64,000 nucleotides of DNA from Bradyrhizobium diversitatis (GTDB taxonomy: Bacteria; Pseudomonadota; Alphaproteobacteria; Rhizobiales; Xanthobacteraceae): positions 124,001 through 188,000 of the forward strand of contig NZ_JACEGD010000010.1 in the NCBI RefSeq assembly GCF_016031635.1, given 5' to 3'. Positions within the stretch are counted from its first letter, which is position 1, and each line of letters begins with the position of its first letter. Below, one piece after another: positions 17,130-25,767 of the stretch. The position numbers were made by a program, and so were the translations under genes. The notes under the pieces are model-generated. The model was not told the DNA's origin. It searched no databases and was given only the letters and a program-made list of their open reading frames with translations.

Positions 17130-17996
17130 CTACTGGCTCTCGATCAGCCGGTCGCTGACCAGCCGCACGGCCCCGCGCTTCCAGGAATAGTCCGCGCCCA
17201 TGCGCAGGCCGCTGTCGCCACGCGTCAGCACCGTGCCGGTCCTGGCGTCGCGCACCTGGAAGCCGAATGTGTATTCGGTGCGGCTCACCCGCCGCACCAC
17301 GCCGATCAGCGACTGATCCGCGCCGAGCTCTTTCGCGATCGCCGCCTCGCAACCGCCGCAATCGCGCAAGGCACGCCCCCTCTCCGCCTCGCCGCGCGCG
17401 CCGCCGACATCGACGATGCGGTAGCGGCCGGATCGGCCCAGCGCCTCGCGCACGCCGCCGGTGACCTCGGCCATGTATGCCGCGTCCGATGCCGCCGATG
17501 CGCCGGCCGAGGCGGCCGTCGTATCCTCCAGCTCGAAATCGAACACGGCGAGCGCGACCGGCGCGGGCGTTGCGAGCGCAGCCATGATCTCGCGGGAGAC
17601 GAAGATCTCGGCGCGCTCCCAGGATTCATCATTGTCGCCGCGGAAGCTGTAGAGCTTGTCCATCACGAGCTTCTTGGCGCCGATTTCGATCACGGCGACC
17701 TTGGCCCATTGCACCAGCGTGCTCGTCTTCTGGATGCCGCCGATCACCTTGAACGCCGCGCCGTCCCGGGCGGATGGAACCAGCCGATAGCGCGGGTCCG
17801 CACCGATGTCCCTTCGAAGCGCGGCCATGAACGTCGCCAGCCGCCGCTCGTGGGCGGCGGTCTGGTCGGCCGGCTCGGCCGAGGTGTCGGTATAGCTGAA
17901 ATCGTCCATGGCTACGCCAATGGCGTCCGCGGCATCGGCCCGCGAGCTAGAGAGGACGCAGAGGACAAAGACGAGAATCAGCCGGGAGCGGTGCAT
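17130..17996 (-). CDS. Secreted DUF2380/DUF3280-type protein
   Basis: 288 aa with an N-terminal signal peptide (residues 1-23, ending in ADA). Two similar domains can be discerned: one around 25-125 (VAMDDFSYTDTSAE) and one around 150-285 (LAVFDFELEDTTAA); both start with a D-F pair followed by acidic residues. This matches the DUF2380/DUF3280 family seen beside methanol/quinoprotein dehydrogenase regulators in related bacteria (recalled, not searched). It is divergent from a two-component pair at 18189, which may control it. Biochemical function is unknown. The ATG at 17996 follows GAGG. Confidence 0.75.
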   Translation of the reverse strand: MHRSRLILVFVLCVLSSSRADAADAIGVAMDDFSYTDTSAEPADQTAAHERRLATFMAALRRDIGADPRYRLVPSARDGAAFKVIGGIQKTSTLVQWAKVAVIEIGAKKLVMDKLYSFRGDNDESWERAEIFVSREIMAALATPAPVALAVFDFELEDTTAASAGASAASDAAYMAEVTGGVREALGRSGRYRIVDVGGARGEAERGRALRDCGGCEAAIAKELGADQSLIGVVRRVSRTEYTFGFQVRDARTGTVLTRGDSGLRMGADYSWKRGAVRLVSDRLIESQ

Positions 17997-18188
17997 GAAC
18001 AGGCCTCGTCGATGGAGCGGCCCGCAAATCTGGACGGGTCGCCTGACGCCATGCAGCCGTGACCGTCCCGACGAATGCCGGGAAAATTTCACGACGTTGC
18101 ACTGCGGTAAGGCGGGAACGCTTCCCGCCGCTTGCGTTCTGCCCTTTAATGCGCGAGCGACAAACCCGTTCGCACCAGGTGTCCGCCG

Positions 18189-19571
18189 ATGTGGAATCGC
18201 CCGAGGTTCGATCTCAAGTTCCGTCTGACGTTGCGCGTGGCCGCGATATCGGCTGCCTGCTTCGCCGCGATTTCCGCCTATTTCCTCGTGACGGCCGACC
18301 GCGCCGCGCATGCGCGCATCGACAGTATCGCCGCCATCGTGGCGAGGTCGCTGGAGTTGCAACAGGGCAAGGTCCAGTGGGTGGCCAGCCCGCGCTCGGA
18401 CTTTCCGAACCTCGATCCTGTTTCCGCCTATGTGATGACGCCCGGCCTGTGTCTGGCATTCCGCGGCACGAGCGGCGACATCCTTCAGCGTTTCTGTAGC
18501 GGCGCCCCTGCCCCGGCGAGCCCGCCGCCGCAGGCCTTCACCGCCTTCTACCGCAGCCTGTTCGACCCCGGCCGCGAGGCGGCACGGCCCGTGATCGTGC
18601 GCGGAACGAAGCTCGGCGAGACCGTGGTCTCGGTCGATGCGGCCGTGCAGACGGCCGAAGCCTGGCACGAGGCCGGCCGCCTGATGATCGCGCTTGCGAT
18701 CGCGCTGCCGCTGCTCTGCGCGCTGTTCTATGCCGCGCTGGCCCGCGCCCTGCGCCCCACCCGCATGATCGGCAACGGTCTCGAGCGCGTCGCTGCCGGC
18801 GATCTCACGACGCGGCTGCCGCCATTCGACCTTGCCGAGCTCTCCGCCATCCGCGACGTCTTCAACCATCTCGCCGAAAGCCTCGACACCGCGCTTGCCG
18901 AACGCAACGAGCTGACGCGGAAGCTGATCGCGCTCCAGGACGAGGAGCGCCGCCATCTCGCGCGTGAGCTGCATGACGAGTTCGGCCAGTCGCTCGCCGC
19001 GATCCGCGCGCTTGCCGCGTCCGCCCGCCAGACTGCGGCGCAGGACTGTCCCACCTTGCTCGGAGAGTGCGACGGCATTGCCCGGACTGCGACCGGAATG
19101 ATGGAGACGCTGCGCGGCACGCTGTTCCGGTTGCGGCCGCCCGATGTCGACGAGCTCGGCCTCGTCGCGAGCCTCGAAGGACTGGTGTCCGGGTGGAACG
19201 GCCGCAGCCGCGGCCAGACCCGCTTCGATATCCGGTTCGACGGCGCCTTCGACAGCGTGCCCGCCTCCGTTAGCGCCAGCCTGTATCGTATCGTGCAGGA
19301 GGCGCTCACCAACGCGGCCAAGCACGCCGGCGCAACGAAGGTCAGCGTGCATCTGACGATGGCCGACAGCGAGATCTCGCTCGCGATCGAGGATGACGGC
19401 CGGCCGAACGAGGCTGCTGCCAAATCCGGCATGGGCCTGCTCGGCATGCGCGAGCGCGTCGCCGCGCTGCGCGGCCGGCTGAGCTTCGAGACCGGCCCTC
19501 ACGGCTCGGCGCTGCGCGTGTTCATTCCGCTCGCGGCCGCCGATCGGCAGGCGCTGGAGCACGCGGCATGA
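18189..19571 (+). CDS. Membrane sensor histidine kinase, NarL-partner (HisKA_3) type
   Basis: 460 aa. A transmembrane helix at about 15-35, a periplasmic sensing region (about 36-160) and a second helix at about 163-187 precede a HAMP segment (about 188-240). The HisKA_3 box LARELHDEFGQ has its His at 262. The HATPase domain contains EALTNAAKHAG and GMGLLGMRERV, typical of kinases paired with LuxR-type regulators. Its stop overlaps the regulator start by 4 nt (ATGA), indicating translational coupling. The stimulus is unknown; MoxY/ErcS-type kinases of alcohol oxidation have this architecture. Confidence 0.92.
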   Translation: MWNRPRFDLKFRLTLRVAAISAACFAAISAYFLVTADRAAHARIDSIAAIVARSLELQQGKVQWVASPRSDFPNLDPVSAYVMTPGLCLAFRGTSGDILQRFCSGAPAPASPPPQAFTAFYRSLFDPGREAARPVIVRGTKLGETVVSVDAAVQTAEAWHEAGRLMIALAIALPLLCALFYAALARALRPTRMIGNGLERVAAGDLTTRLPPFDLAELSAIRDVFNHLAESLDTALAERNELTRKLIALQDEERRHLARELHDEFGQSLAAIRALAASARQTAAQDCPTLLGECDGIARTATGMMETLRGTLFRLRPPDVDELGLVASLEGLVSGWNGRSRGQTRFDIRFDGAFDSVPASVSASLYRIVQEALTNAAKHAGATKVSVHLTMADSEISLAIEDDGRPNEAAAKSGMGLLGMRERVAALRGRLSFETGPHGSALRVFIPLAAADRQALEHAA

Positions 19572-20215
19572 GCGCGGCCGACGCCACCATCCTGCTGGTG
19601 GACGACCATTCCGTCGTCCGCGAAGGCTACCGCTCGGTGCTCCAGAAGCAGCCGGGCCTGCGCGTCGTCGCCGAGGCCGCCGACGGCGAGGAAGCCTACC
19701 GGCTGTACAAATCCGAGGCGCCCGACCTCGTCATCATGGACCTCACCATGCCCGGCATCGGCGGCATCGAGGTCGTCAGGCGGATCAGGCAGTGGGACAA
19801 GACGGCGCGGATCCTCATCTTCACCATGCACGAGAATGCCGGCTTTGCCGTGCAGGCGATCCGCGCCGGTGCGAGGGGTTACGTCACCAAGACCAGCCCG
19901 CCCGAGACGCTGGTGCGCGCAGTCAAGGACGTGCTCGCTGGCAAGATCGCGATCAGCCCCGATATCGACCACGAGCTTGCGCTCAGCCGCATCAGCGGCG
20001 AGAGCTCGGCCGCCGACGTGCTGACGCCGCGCGAATTCGAGGTGTTGCGGCTGCTGCTCGCCGAGAACACGACGGAGGAGATCGCCGAGACGCTGCATGT
20101 CAGCCCGAAGACGGTGGCGAACCTGCATTCCCTGATCAAGGACAAGCTCGGCGTCGGCTCCGACATCGAGCTGGTCCGCCTAGCGCTGCGCCAGGGACTG
20201 TTGACCGAGGTCTGA
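19568..20215 (+). CDS. LuxR/NarL-family response regulator
   Basis: 215 aa. The receiver domain (about 5-120) has the acidic pair DD at 12-13, phospho-acceptor Asp 58 (IMDLTMPG) and a conserved Thr/Lys end (KTSPPETL). A LuxR helix-turn-helix lies at about 145-205 (LTPREFEVLRLLL ... VSPKTVANLHSLIKDKL). It is coupled to the upstream kinase by a 4-nt overlap. Likely targets include the divergent DUF gene at 17996. It converges with the metallo-hydrolase gene 11 bp downstream. Confidence 0.93.
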   Translation: MSAADATILLVDDHSVVREGYRSVLQKQPGLRVVAEAADGEEAYRLYKSEAPDLVIMDLTMPGIGGIEVVRRIRQWDKTARILIFTMHENAGFAVQAIRAGARGYVTKTSPPETLVRAVKDVLAGKIAISPDIDHELALSRISGESSAADVLTPREFEVLRLLLAENTTEEIAETLHVSPKTVANLHSLIKDKLGVGSDIELVRLALRQGLLTEV

Positions 20216-20226
20216 TCGCCGTTGCC

Positions 20227-21183
20227 TTACGGCTCCAGCCTCGCGCCGTCAGGAGAGAACGCCTCCACCGTGTCACCGATCCTGAACGACATCATGTCAC
20301 GGCCGACGAGCAACGGGCCCTTGTAAGCGGTGCGCGTGCGCAGGATCAGCGGCTCCTCGGGAATATCGGGCGCGGGCTTCACCGTGCCGAACACGATGTG
20401 GGAATAGACCGCGAGTTTTGGCCTGGCGGCCGCAAAGATCTGGCCGGCCTCCTCGGGCGAGGTATGGTGCGCCTGAATGTCCTTGTAGACGGGATTTTTG
20501 ACCAGCAGCTCCGGTTCGATGACCGCGACCTCGTGGATCAGCAGGTCGGCGCCCTCGGCCGCCTTCGCGATGCGCTCATCATACTTGGTGTCGCCCGACA
20601 GCACGACCTTGTGGCCGCCATATTCGACGATGTAACCGAACGAAGGCTTGATCTTCTCGCCGTGGTTCACCTCGATCGCGCTGACTTTCACGCCGTTGTT
20701 CTCATAGACCCGCCCGGCTTCGATATCCTTTGCCGCGAACGTGACCGCTACGGGATCGAGATGCTCGTCATCGATGCGGACGTCGTCGGCGAAAGCTTTG
20801 GTGAGGTTTTCCGCCATGGCGACGGTTCCCTTCGGGCCATAGAGCTTCATCGGCCCCTTGCGCGAAGCCCAGGGCGTGGCAAGCCACCCTGTCAGCCACA
20901 TGTCGGGAAGGCCGACGACGTGGTCCGAATGCAGATGCGTGATGAAGTTCGCGGTGATCGCGCCGAGTGGAATCTTCAGCTTGTAGAGCTGGATGGTCGC
21001 GCCGCGGCCGAGATCGAACAGCAGTTTCTCGCTCCCCGCCTCCACCAGCGTCGACGCGCTGAAGCTGGTCGGTCGCGGCGTCGGCACGCCGGTGCCGAGC
21101 AGCGTGACCTTCATCGGCTCGGCGGAGGCGACCGTGGTGAACGCGAGCAGCACTAGGCCCGCCCGCAAAAGGGTTTTGCGCAT
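20227..21183 (-). CDS. Secreted metallo-beta-lactamase-fold hydrolase (RNase Z-like fold)
   Basis: 318 aa with a signal peptide (residues 1-22, ending in ASA), so periplasmic. The dinuclear zinc motif HLHSDH is at 83-88, followed by LSGDTKYD and a late His (YSHIVFG). The fold resembles RNase Z and arylsulfatase-type hydrolases, but export argues against an RNA-processing role. Start ATG 21183 gives a clean signal peptide; the frame extends upstream without a ribosome site. It is 35 bp downstream of the extradiol dioxygenase on the same strand and may be co-transcribed with it. The substrate is unknown. Confidence 0.85.
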   Translation of the reverse strand: MRKTLLRAGLVLLAFTTVASAEPMKVTLLGTGVPTPRPTSFSASTLVEAGSEKLLFDLGRGATIQLYKLKIPLGAITANFITHLHSDHVVGLPDMWLTGWLATPWASRKGPMKLYGPKGTVAMAENLTKAFADDVRIDDEHLDPVAVTFAAKDIEAGRVYENNGVKVSAIEVNHGEKIKPSFGYIVEYGGHKVVLSGDTKYDERIAKAAEGADLLIHEVAVIEPELLVKNPVYKDIQAHHTSPEEAGQIFAAARPKLAVYSHIVFGTVKPAPDIPEEPLILRTRTAYKGPLLVGRDMMSFRIGDTVEAFSPDGARLEP

Positions 21184-21218
21184 GTTTCTTTTCCTGAGTG
21201 TCAGATTGTTGGCGCCGA

Positions 21219-22202
21219 TCATTCGCGCGCGATCACCTGGTCCAGCCACGCGCAGTTGAGCGGTGGCACGCGCGGGTCGGCGACGCGCACGCCGCGCGCG
21301 GCTGCATCCAGCCGCATGTCGCGCAATCGCTTGCGTTGCTCTTCCGGCATATGGAGCCGCTCGTGGCCCCAGAGCGAGGGCCCATCAAAGGTCTCGTGCG
21401 GCTGCCAGGTCTCGGGCTCGATGACGCGCGCGCCCCAGCCGTATTCGATGAAGAAGCCGGACGGCGTATTCACGTAGAACGAGGTCATGTGGTCATTGGT
21501 GTGCCGGCCGAGCGTGTAGGCGATGCGCCCCTCGTCCAACTGCGCGAGGTCGTAGCCCTGCCCGACGTCATCGAGACTGCCGAGCTCGACCATGAAGTGA
21601 TGCATCGCCTTCCGCCCCGAGCCGACCATCGCAAAGGAATGGTGGCGGCCATTGACGTGGAAGAAATAGAGCCCGTAGGGCTTCAGCCCGAAATCAGAGA
21701 CGTGAAAGCCGAGCACGTCGCGATAGAACGGCAACAGAAGCTCGACGTCCTCCACGTTGAGCACGACGTGCCCCATGCCGAGCGCGCCGGTGCGGAAGCC
21801 CGAGATCGGACGGCCCGGCCTGAACGGCTCGCTCGCAAGCTCCGGCTTACAAAAGGCTTCCAGCCGGTTGCCGGCGGGATCGGCAAACGCGATCAGTTCG
21901 GCGACATGCCGCTCGTCAGCCAGCGCGCGCGAGCCCCGGACCACCTTGATGCCATGGCCTTCCAGCCGTCCTCCCAACTGGTCCAGTTCGGCAGTCGAAG
22001 GCACTTCCCATCCCATCACCGCAAGGCCGGCATCGCTGCCGCCGTCGACGATCAGCCGCTGCTTGCGATCGTCCATGCGGAAGGCGCGCATCTTGCCGCC
22101 GCGATCGACCTGCTGCATGCCGAGCAGCCCGGTCGCCATCCGGCTCCACTGGTCGAGCTGGGATGAACCGATTCCGATATAGCCGAGCGCTGTGATTTCC
22201 AT
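21219..22202 (-). CDS. VOC-family extradiol ring-cleavage dioxygenase (BphC-like)
   Basis: 327 aa in two tandem VOC domains (about 1-130 and 140-290), the architecture of type I extradiol dioxygenases. In the C domain, candidate Fe(II) ligands are His 145 (GHVVLNV), His 201/202 (HHFMVEL) and Glu 253 (FIEYGW), with the conserved active-site His pair at 187-188. It would cleave a catechol-type ring meta to the hydroxyls. The nearest downstream hydrolase of a meta-pathway could be the FAH-family gene at 27299. It is divergent from the IclR regulator at 22350, its probable controller. Confidence 0.88.
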   Translation of the reverse strand: MEITALGYIGIGSSQLDQWSRMATGLLGMQQVDRGGKMRAFRMDDRKQRLIVDGGSDAGLAVMGWEVPSTAELDQLGGRLEGHGIKVVRGSRALADERHVAELIAFADPAGNRLEAFCKPELASEPFRPGRPISGFRTGALGMGHVVLNVEDVELLLPFYRDVLGFHVSDFGLKPYGLYFFHVNGRHHSFAMVGSGRKAMHHFMVELGSLDDVGQGYDLAQLDEGRIAYTLGRHTNDHMTSFYVNTPSGFFIEYGWGARVIEPETWQPHETFDGPSLWGHERLHMPEEQRKRLRDMRLDAAARGVRVADPRVPPLNCAWLDQVIARE

Positions 22203-22349
22203 CGACGTCCTCCCGAAGGCATCGCGATCGCCGCACTGCGGCGAGCTTGATACCGGCCGCGCGCGATCCTACGGTGGCGGTCCGCAATCGCTTCGCGTTC
22301 GCAATGACGATAGCCGCGCCGCGATGTGCCACAAGGGAGGAAATACGAA

Positions 22350-23141
22350 GTGTCCAAGGAGCGGACGCGGAACGGCCAGCCGCGGCAGTCCGAGGGCGTC
22401 CGCGCCTTCAAGCGCGGGCTCGACGTGCTGCACGAGGTCAACCGCTCCGGCGGCATTCGCGCCGGCGACGTTGCCCGCGCGCTCGACCTGCCCCGACCCA
22501 CCGTCTACCGCCTCCTCGAAACGCTGGAGGAACTCGGCTATATCGCCCGCAGCGCCAGCGACGACCGATTTCGAGTTACCCGGCGCGCATTGAGCCTCGG
22601 CGACGGCTACGATCCTGGCGTGGTGATCTGCCAGGCCGCGGCGCCTTTTCTTGTCGAACTCAGCAAGAAGCTGGTCTGGCCGGTCGATCTCTCCACCTAT
22701 GAGAACGCGGCGATGGTAGTGCAGGAGACCACGCATTCGCGCAGCCCCCTCTCGATTGATCGCGGCATGATCGGCAAGCGCTTGCCGATGCTGCGCACGT
22801 CTGCGGGCCGCGCCTATCTCGCCGCCTGCCCCGCGCGCGAACGTGATCTGATCGTCAATCATCTGCGTCGGATCGACGAAGCCGACGACCGCCCCTTCCT
22901 CGACCAGGGCCGGCTCGACCGCATGATCGCCGAGACGGCCGCGCGAGGTTACGCAATCCGCAGCGAGGGCGAATTCAATTCCAAGACGGCTTCGATTGCC
23001 GTCGCCATCGTGCGCGACGGCACCGTATTCGGCTGCATCTCGATCATCTGGATCCGTTCGGCGCTGGGCATCGAGGAAGCCATCGCAACCTTTGTCGATC
23101 CGATACGTCGAGCCGCGGAAGCCATCGACGTCGGCGCCTGA
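22350..23141 (+). CDS. IclR-family transcriptional regulator
   Basis: 263 aa. The winged helix lies at about 18-75 (RAFKRGLDVLHEVN ... ARALDLPRPTVYRLLETLEELGYI), with the effector domain at about 85-260, as in MhpR/PcaR-like regulators of aromatic catabolism. GTG 22350 is preferred to the upstream ATG 22326 because GGGAGG sits 9 nt before it. It is divergent from the extradiol dioxygenase and probably activates it and perhaps the monooxygenase region at 25.5-28 kb. Confidence 0.9.
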   Translation: MSKERTRNGQPRQSEGVRAFKRGLDVLHEVNRSGGIRAGDVARALDLPRPTVYRLLETLEELGYIARSASDDRFRVTRRALSLGDGYDPGVVICQAAAPFLVELSKKLVWPVDLSTYENAAMVVQETTHSRSPLSIDRGMIGKRLPMLRTSAGRAYLAACPARERDLIVNHLRRIDEADDRPFLDQGRLDRMIAETAARGYAIRSEGEFNSKTASIAVAIVRDGTVFGCISIIWIRSALGIEEAIATFVDPIRRAAEAIDVGA

Positions 23142-23196
23142 AGCAACGCCAGAGCTCCGGTCAGAGGGACACCGAAAGGTGCGCGGCAGCGACGGG

Positions 23197-24381
23197 CTAT
23201 GCCCGCTTCACCCGAACCGGCAAGGCAGCGAGGCCACGCAGCACGTTGTTGAGCGCCAGCACGGGTTCGCCGATCTCGAAACCGGCAACACGTTCCACCA
23301 GAACCTCGAGCAGTGCCGTCATCTCCAGCCGGGCCAGATGAAGGCCTGCGCACATGTGCGTTCCATTGCCGAACCCGAGATGATCGTTGGCGCGACGTTT
23401 CACGTCGAAGCGTTCCGGATCCTGCCATTTTCGCTCGTCGCGATTGGCTGATGCGTACAGCAGCAGCAGGCGGCTCTCGCGCGGAATGGTCAGGCCGCCA
23501 ATCGTCGCATCGGCCGCAAGATGGCGCGTGAATCCGCGCACCGGCGATTCCAGCCGCAGCGCCTCGTTGATCGCGTTCGGGATCAGGGGCGGATCGTTGC
23601 GGACCAGATCCCATTGCGCGGGATGCCGGCCGAAGAGCAAGACGAGGTTGGCGGTTGCGAAGATGGTCGTATCAAGGCTCGGGCCGAGGTAGTCCCGCAT
23701 CAGCACCGGACAGCGCTCCGGCTCGACCTCGCCGCGGTCCGCAGCAGCGAAGATGCGGTCGCCCCAGCTGCCGGTCCGCAGACGGCTCCTGATCTCGTCG
23801 CCGCCGAGATAGGCGCGCATCTCCTGAACATCCTTCAGCGCCGTACAAGCCCGGGCATTCATGCTGCCGAGCACGTTGAAGGTCGCGGCAGCCCAGCGCA
23901 GCATGCTGCTGCGGCCATGATCCTCCAGGCCCACCAGTTTGGAGACGATCGTCAGCGGCAGGTGCTGAGCCAGATCCGATACCGCATCGAACTGGCCGCG
24001 GTCGACCAGTTCGTCGACGAGCCGGCGGGCCTCCGTCCTGATCTGAGGTGCAATCTCCTCAAGTGCCCGCGGCAGCAGCGGGGCCGCTATGATCGCACGA
24101 AGCCGATCATGCAAGGGCGCATCGCTCGCCAGCGTCGTGCCTCGCGAGATGGTGTTGACGTGGTCGTTGGCGGCAACCCCCTGTGCCGACGAGAACACGG
24201 CCGGGTTTCGCAGCGCGGCGCGGACGTCCTCGAAGCGAGCCACCGCATGAAGCCCATTTTGCGGCAACCAGACCACGGCGCCCAGCTCGCGAAGGGCCTT
24301 GTAGTGCGGGTACGGGTCGCGCAGGACCTCGTCGCTGTAGAGATCGACGTCGTAGATGGGTTGTCCGGGAACTGCCGGCAT
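23197..24381 (-). CDS. Cytochrome P450
   Basis: 394 aa, typical of soluble bacterial class I P450s. The haem loop FGNGTHMCAG has the thiolate Cys at about 344. The ExxR pair is seen in NEALRLESP, and the I-helix carries SLDTT in place of the usual AGxDTT. It is a candidate for O-demethylation or hydroxylation of an aromatic substrate; no ferredoxin or reductase gene is adjacent. It is transcribed 32 bp downstream of a substrate-binding protein gene, so uptake and oxidation of one compound may be linked. Confidence 0.92.
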   Translation of the reverse strand: MPAVPGQPIYDVDLYSDEVLRDPYPHYKALRELGAVVWLPQNGLHAVARFEDVRAALRNPAVFSSAQGVAANDHVNTISRGTTLASDAPLHDRLRAIIAAPLLPRALEEIAPQIRTEARRLVDELVDRGQFDAVSDLAQHLPLTIVSKLVGLEDHGRSSMLRWAAATFNVLGSMNARACTALKDVQEMRAYLGGDEIRSRLRTGSWGDRIFAAADRGEVEPERCPVLMRDYLGPSLDTTIFATANLVLLFGRHPAQWDLVRNDPPLIPNAINEALRLESPVRGFTRHLAADATIGGLTIPRESRLLLLYASANRDERKWQDPERFDVKRRANDHLGFGNGTHMCAGLHLARLEMTALLEVLVERVAGFEIGEPVLALNNVLRGLAALPVRVKRA

Positions 24382-24413
24382 CCTCTATTCTCCCTCCCGT
24401 CCCGAAGTCCCCC

Positions 24414-25562
24414 TCAGGGGACGGCCACCCATTCGCCCTTCTCGAGCCGGCCAAGCGTCAGCGCACTCTGGTCGAGGCCGGTATGGTCGTTGGGTCCGTA
24501 GTTGTAGACACCGCGGGAGCCAGCCAGGCTTTTGAGGCCTTCGATCGCGCTGCGGAGGCCTTCGCGGAATTCGGCGGTCCCGGGCGCGCCGGCCTTGAGC
24601 GCGGCGGGTGCGGCGCGCTCGATCAGCAGCAGGGCATCATAGGCGGATCCCGCAAAGATGTTGCGGCTTCCCGGACCAAACTTGGCTTCGTAGCGCCGAA
24701 TGAACTCCAGCGCGGCCTGCTTGGCGGGATGGTGATCGGGCAATGAGGCGGCGCCGACTGCCGGGCTCAGCGGCACGAAGATGCCGTCACCTTGAGTGCC
24801 CGTGAGCTTCCGAAAATCTCCGAAGGTGGCGCCGAGCGTGCCGTACACCTTGCCTGCAAATCCCTTTTCACGAAGCTGAAGCAACGGCAGCGCCGCAGGG
24901 GCGCCCGAGGCTGCAATGAGGACGGCGTCGGGTTCGGCGGCAACGATCTTGAGAATCTGTCCGACGACGGTGTTGTCGGTCCGTGCATATTTCTCGTCGG
25001 CGACGAGCGCGATCCCAGCGGCCGCGCACATCTCCGCACTGACCTTGCTCCAGGCATCACCGTAGGAGTCGCCGAAACCGATCAGGGCGAGCTTCTTGAC
25101 GCTGCTCTTCTTCATGTGCGCGAACAACGGCGCCGCTTCGTGATCGTCGTTGGTGGTCGTCTTGAAGATCCAGCGCTTCCTCGCATCGACCGGCGACACC
25201 AGAGCATTGACGGGGGCAAGCGTGATGACCGGAAGCCGGTATTCGACGGCGGGATCGATGACCGCGAAAGATCCGGGCGTCGTGGTTGGACCGACGAGGA
25301 TATCGATGTTGCTGCCCTGGAACAGCTTTCGCGTCGCCGCGACAGCCGCGGTGCTGTCCGAGGCTTCGTCGAGGAACAGATAGTTGACCTTGTGGCCCGC
25401 AATTTCGGTTGCGCCAAAGCTGGCCCCATTGCGCTCGGCACTTCCGATCGCCGCGGCCGGACCGGTCGTGGACAGCAGGATTCCGACATTGATGTCCGCG
25501 GCCGAAGCCGACGCCACGACCAGTTGGATGGCAAGGCACGCCACTCCCGCGCATTTCAGCAT
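24414..25562 (-). CDS. ABC transporter substrate-binding protein (branched-chain amino acid/aromatic type)
   Basis: 382 aa with a signal peptide (residues 1-21, ending in ASA). The mature protein has the Leu/Ile/Val-binding (Peripla_BP_6) fold: NVGILLSTTGPAAAIG at the start and VGPTTTPGSFAVI in lobe 1. No ABC permease or ATPase accompanies it. ATG 25562 is chosen because of the strong GGAGGAAA site and clean signal peptide. It heads a two-gene unit with the P450 and is divergent from the flavin monooxygenase at 25768, so the ligand is probably an aromatic acid. Confidence 0.9.
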   Translation of the reverse strand: MLKCAGVACLAIQLVVASASAADINVGILLSTTGPAAAIGSAERNGASFGATEIAGHKVNYLFLDEASDSTAAVAATRKLFQGSNIDILVGPTTTPGSFAVIDPAVEYRLPVITLAPVNALVSPVDARKRWIFKTTTNDDHEAAPLFAHMKKSSVKKLALIGFGDSYGDAWSKVSAEMCAAAGIALVADEKYARTDNTVVGQILKIVAAEPDAVLIAASGAPAALPLLQLREKGFAGKVYGTLGATFGDFRKLTGTQGDGIFVPLSPAVGAASLPDHHPAKQAALEFIRRYEAKFGPGSRNIFAGSAYDALLLIERAAPAALKAGAPGTAEFREGLRSAIEGLKSLAGSRGVYNYGPNDHTGLDQSALTLGRLEKGEWVAVP

Positions 25563-25662
25563 CGTCGTTTCCTCCGCGGCTGCCCGGATCGACAACCTGC
25601 ACTTTTTTTCCTGATCCTAAGTAGCCAGGGCAGACCGGGCGGAAGTAGCGCCTTTGCGGAAA

Positions 25663-25716
25663 TGTCCGGCTGGCGGACAAGACCGGCTTTGGAGCAGGTC
25701 GTCCGCTGGGCGGACA
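25663..25716. promoter_or_regulatory. Two 17-bp inverted repeats in divergent aromatic-gene promoter
   Basis: TGTCCGGCTGGCGGACA (25663-25679) and CGTCCGCTGGGCGGACA (25700-25716) share TCCG-N5-CGGA symmetry and start 37 bp apart. They lie between the divergent binding-protein/P450 unit (start 25562) and the monooxygenase operon (start 25768). A dimeric regulator, possibly one of the two IclR proteins in the window, is the likely binder; this is inference from position. Confidence 0.6.
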
Positions 25717-25767
25717 CTTGGCGCGCCGGCGTTGAAGGGTCGGTACCGCTTCGGGAAGAGATGGCCC

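Noticed and set aside
17997..19562. N-terminal extension of the DUF gene frame back to 19562
   Set aside because: It runs antisense through the histidine kinase; the signal peptide at 17996 marks the true start.
22283..22312. Third copy of the 78-bp palindrome
   Set aside because: Only a degenerate half is present (CGCTTCGCGTTCGCAATGACG-like), with no matching left arm, so not listed as a repeat.
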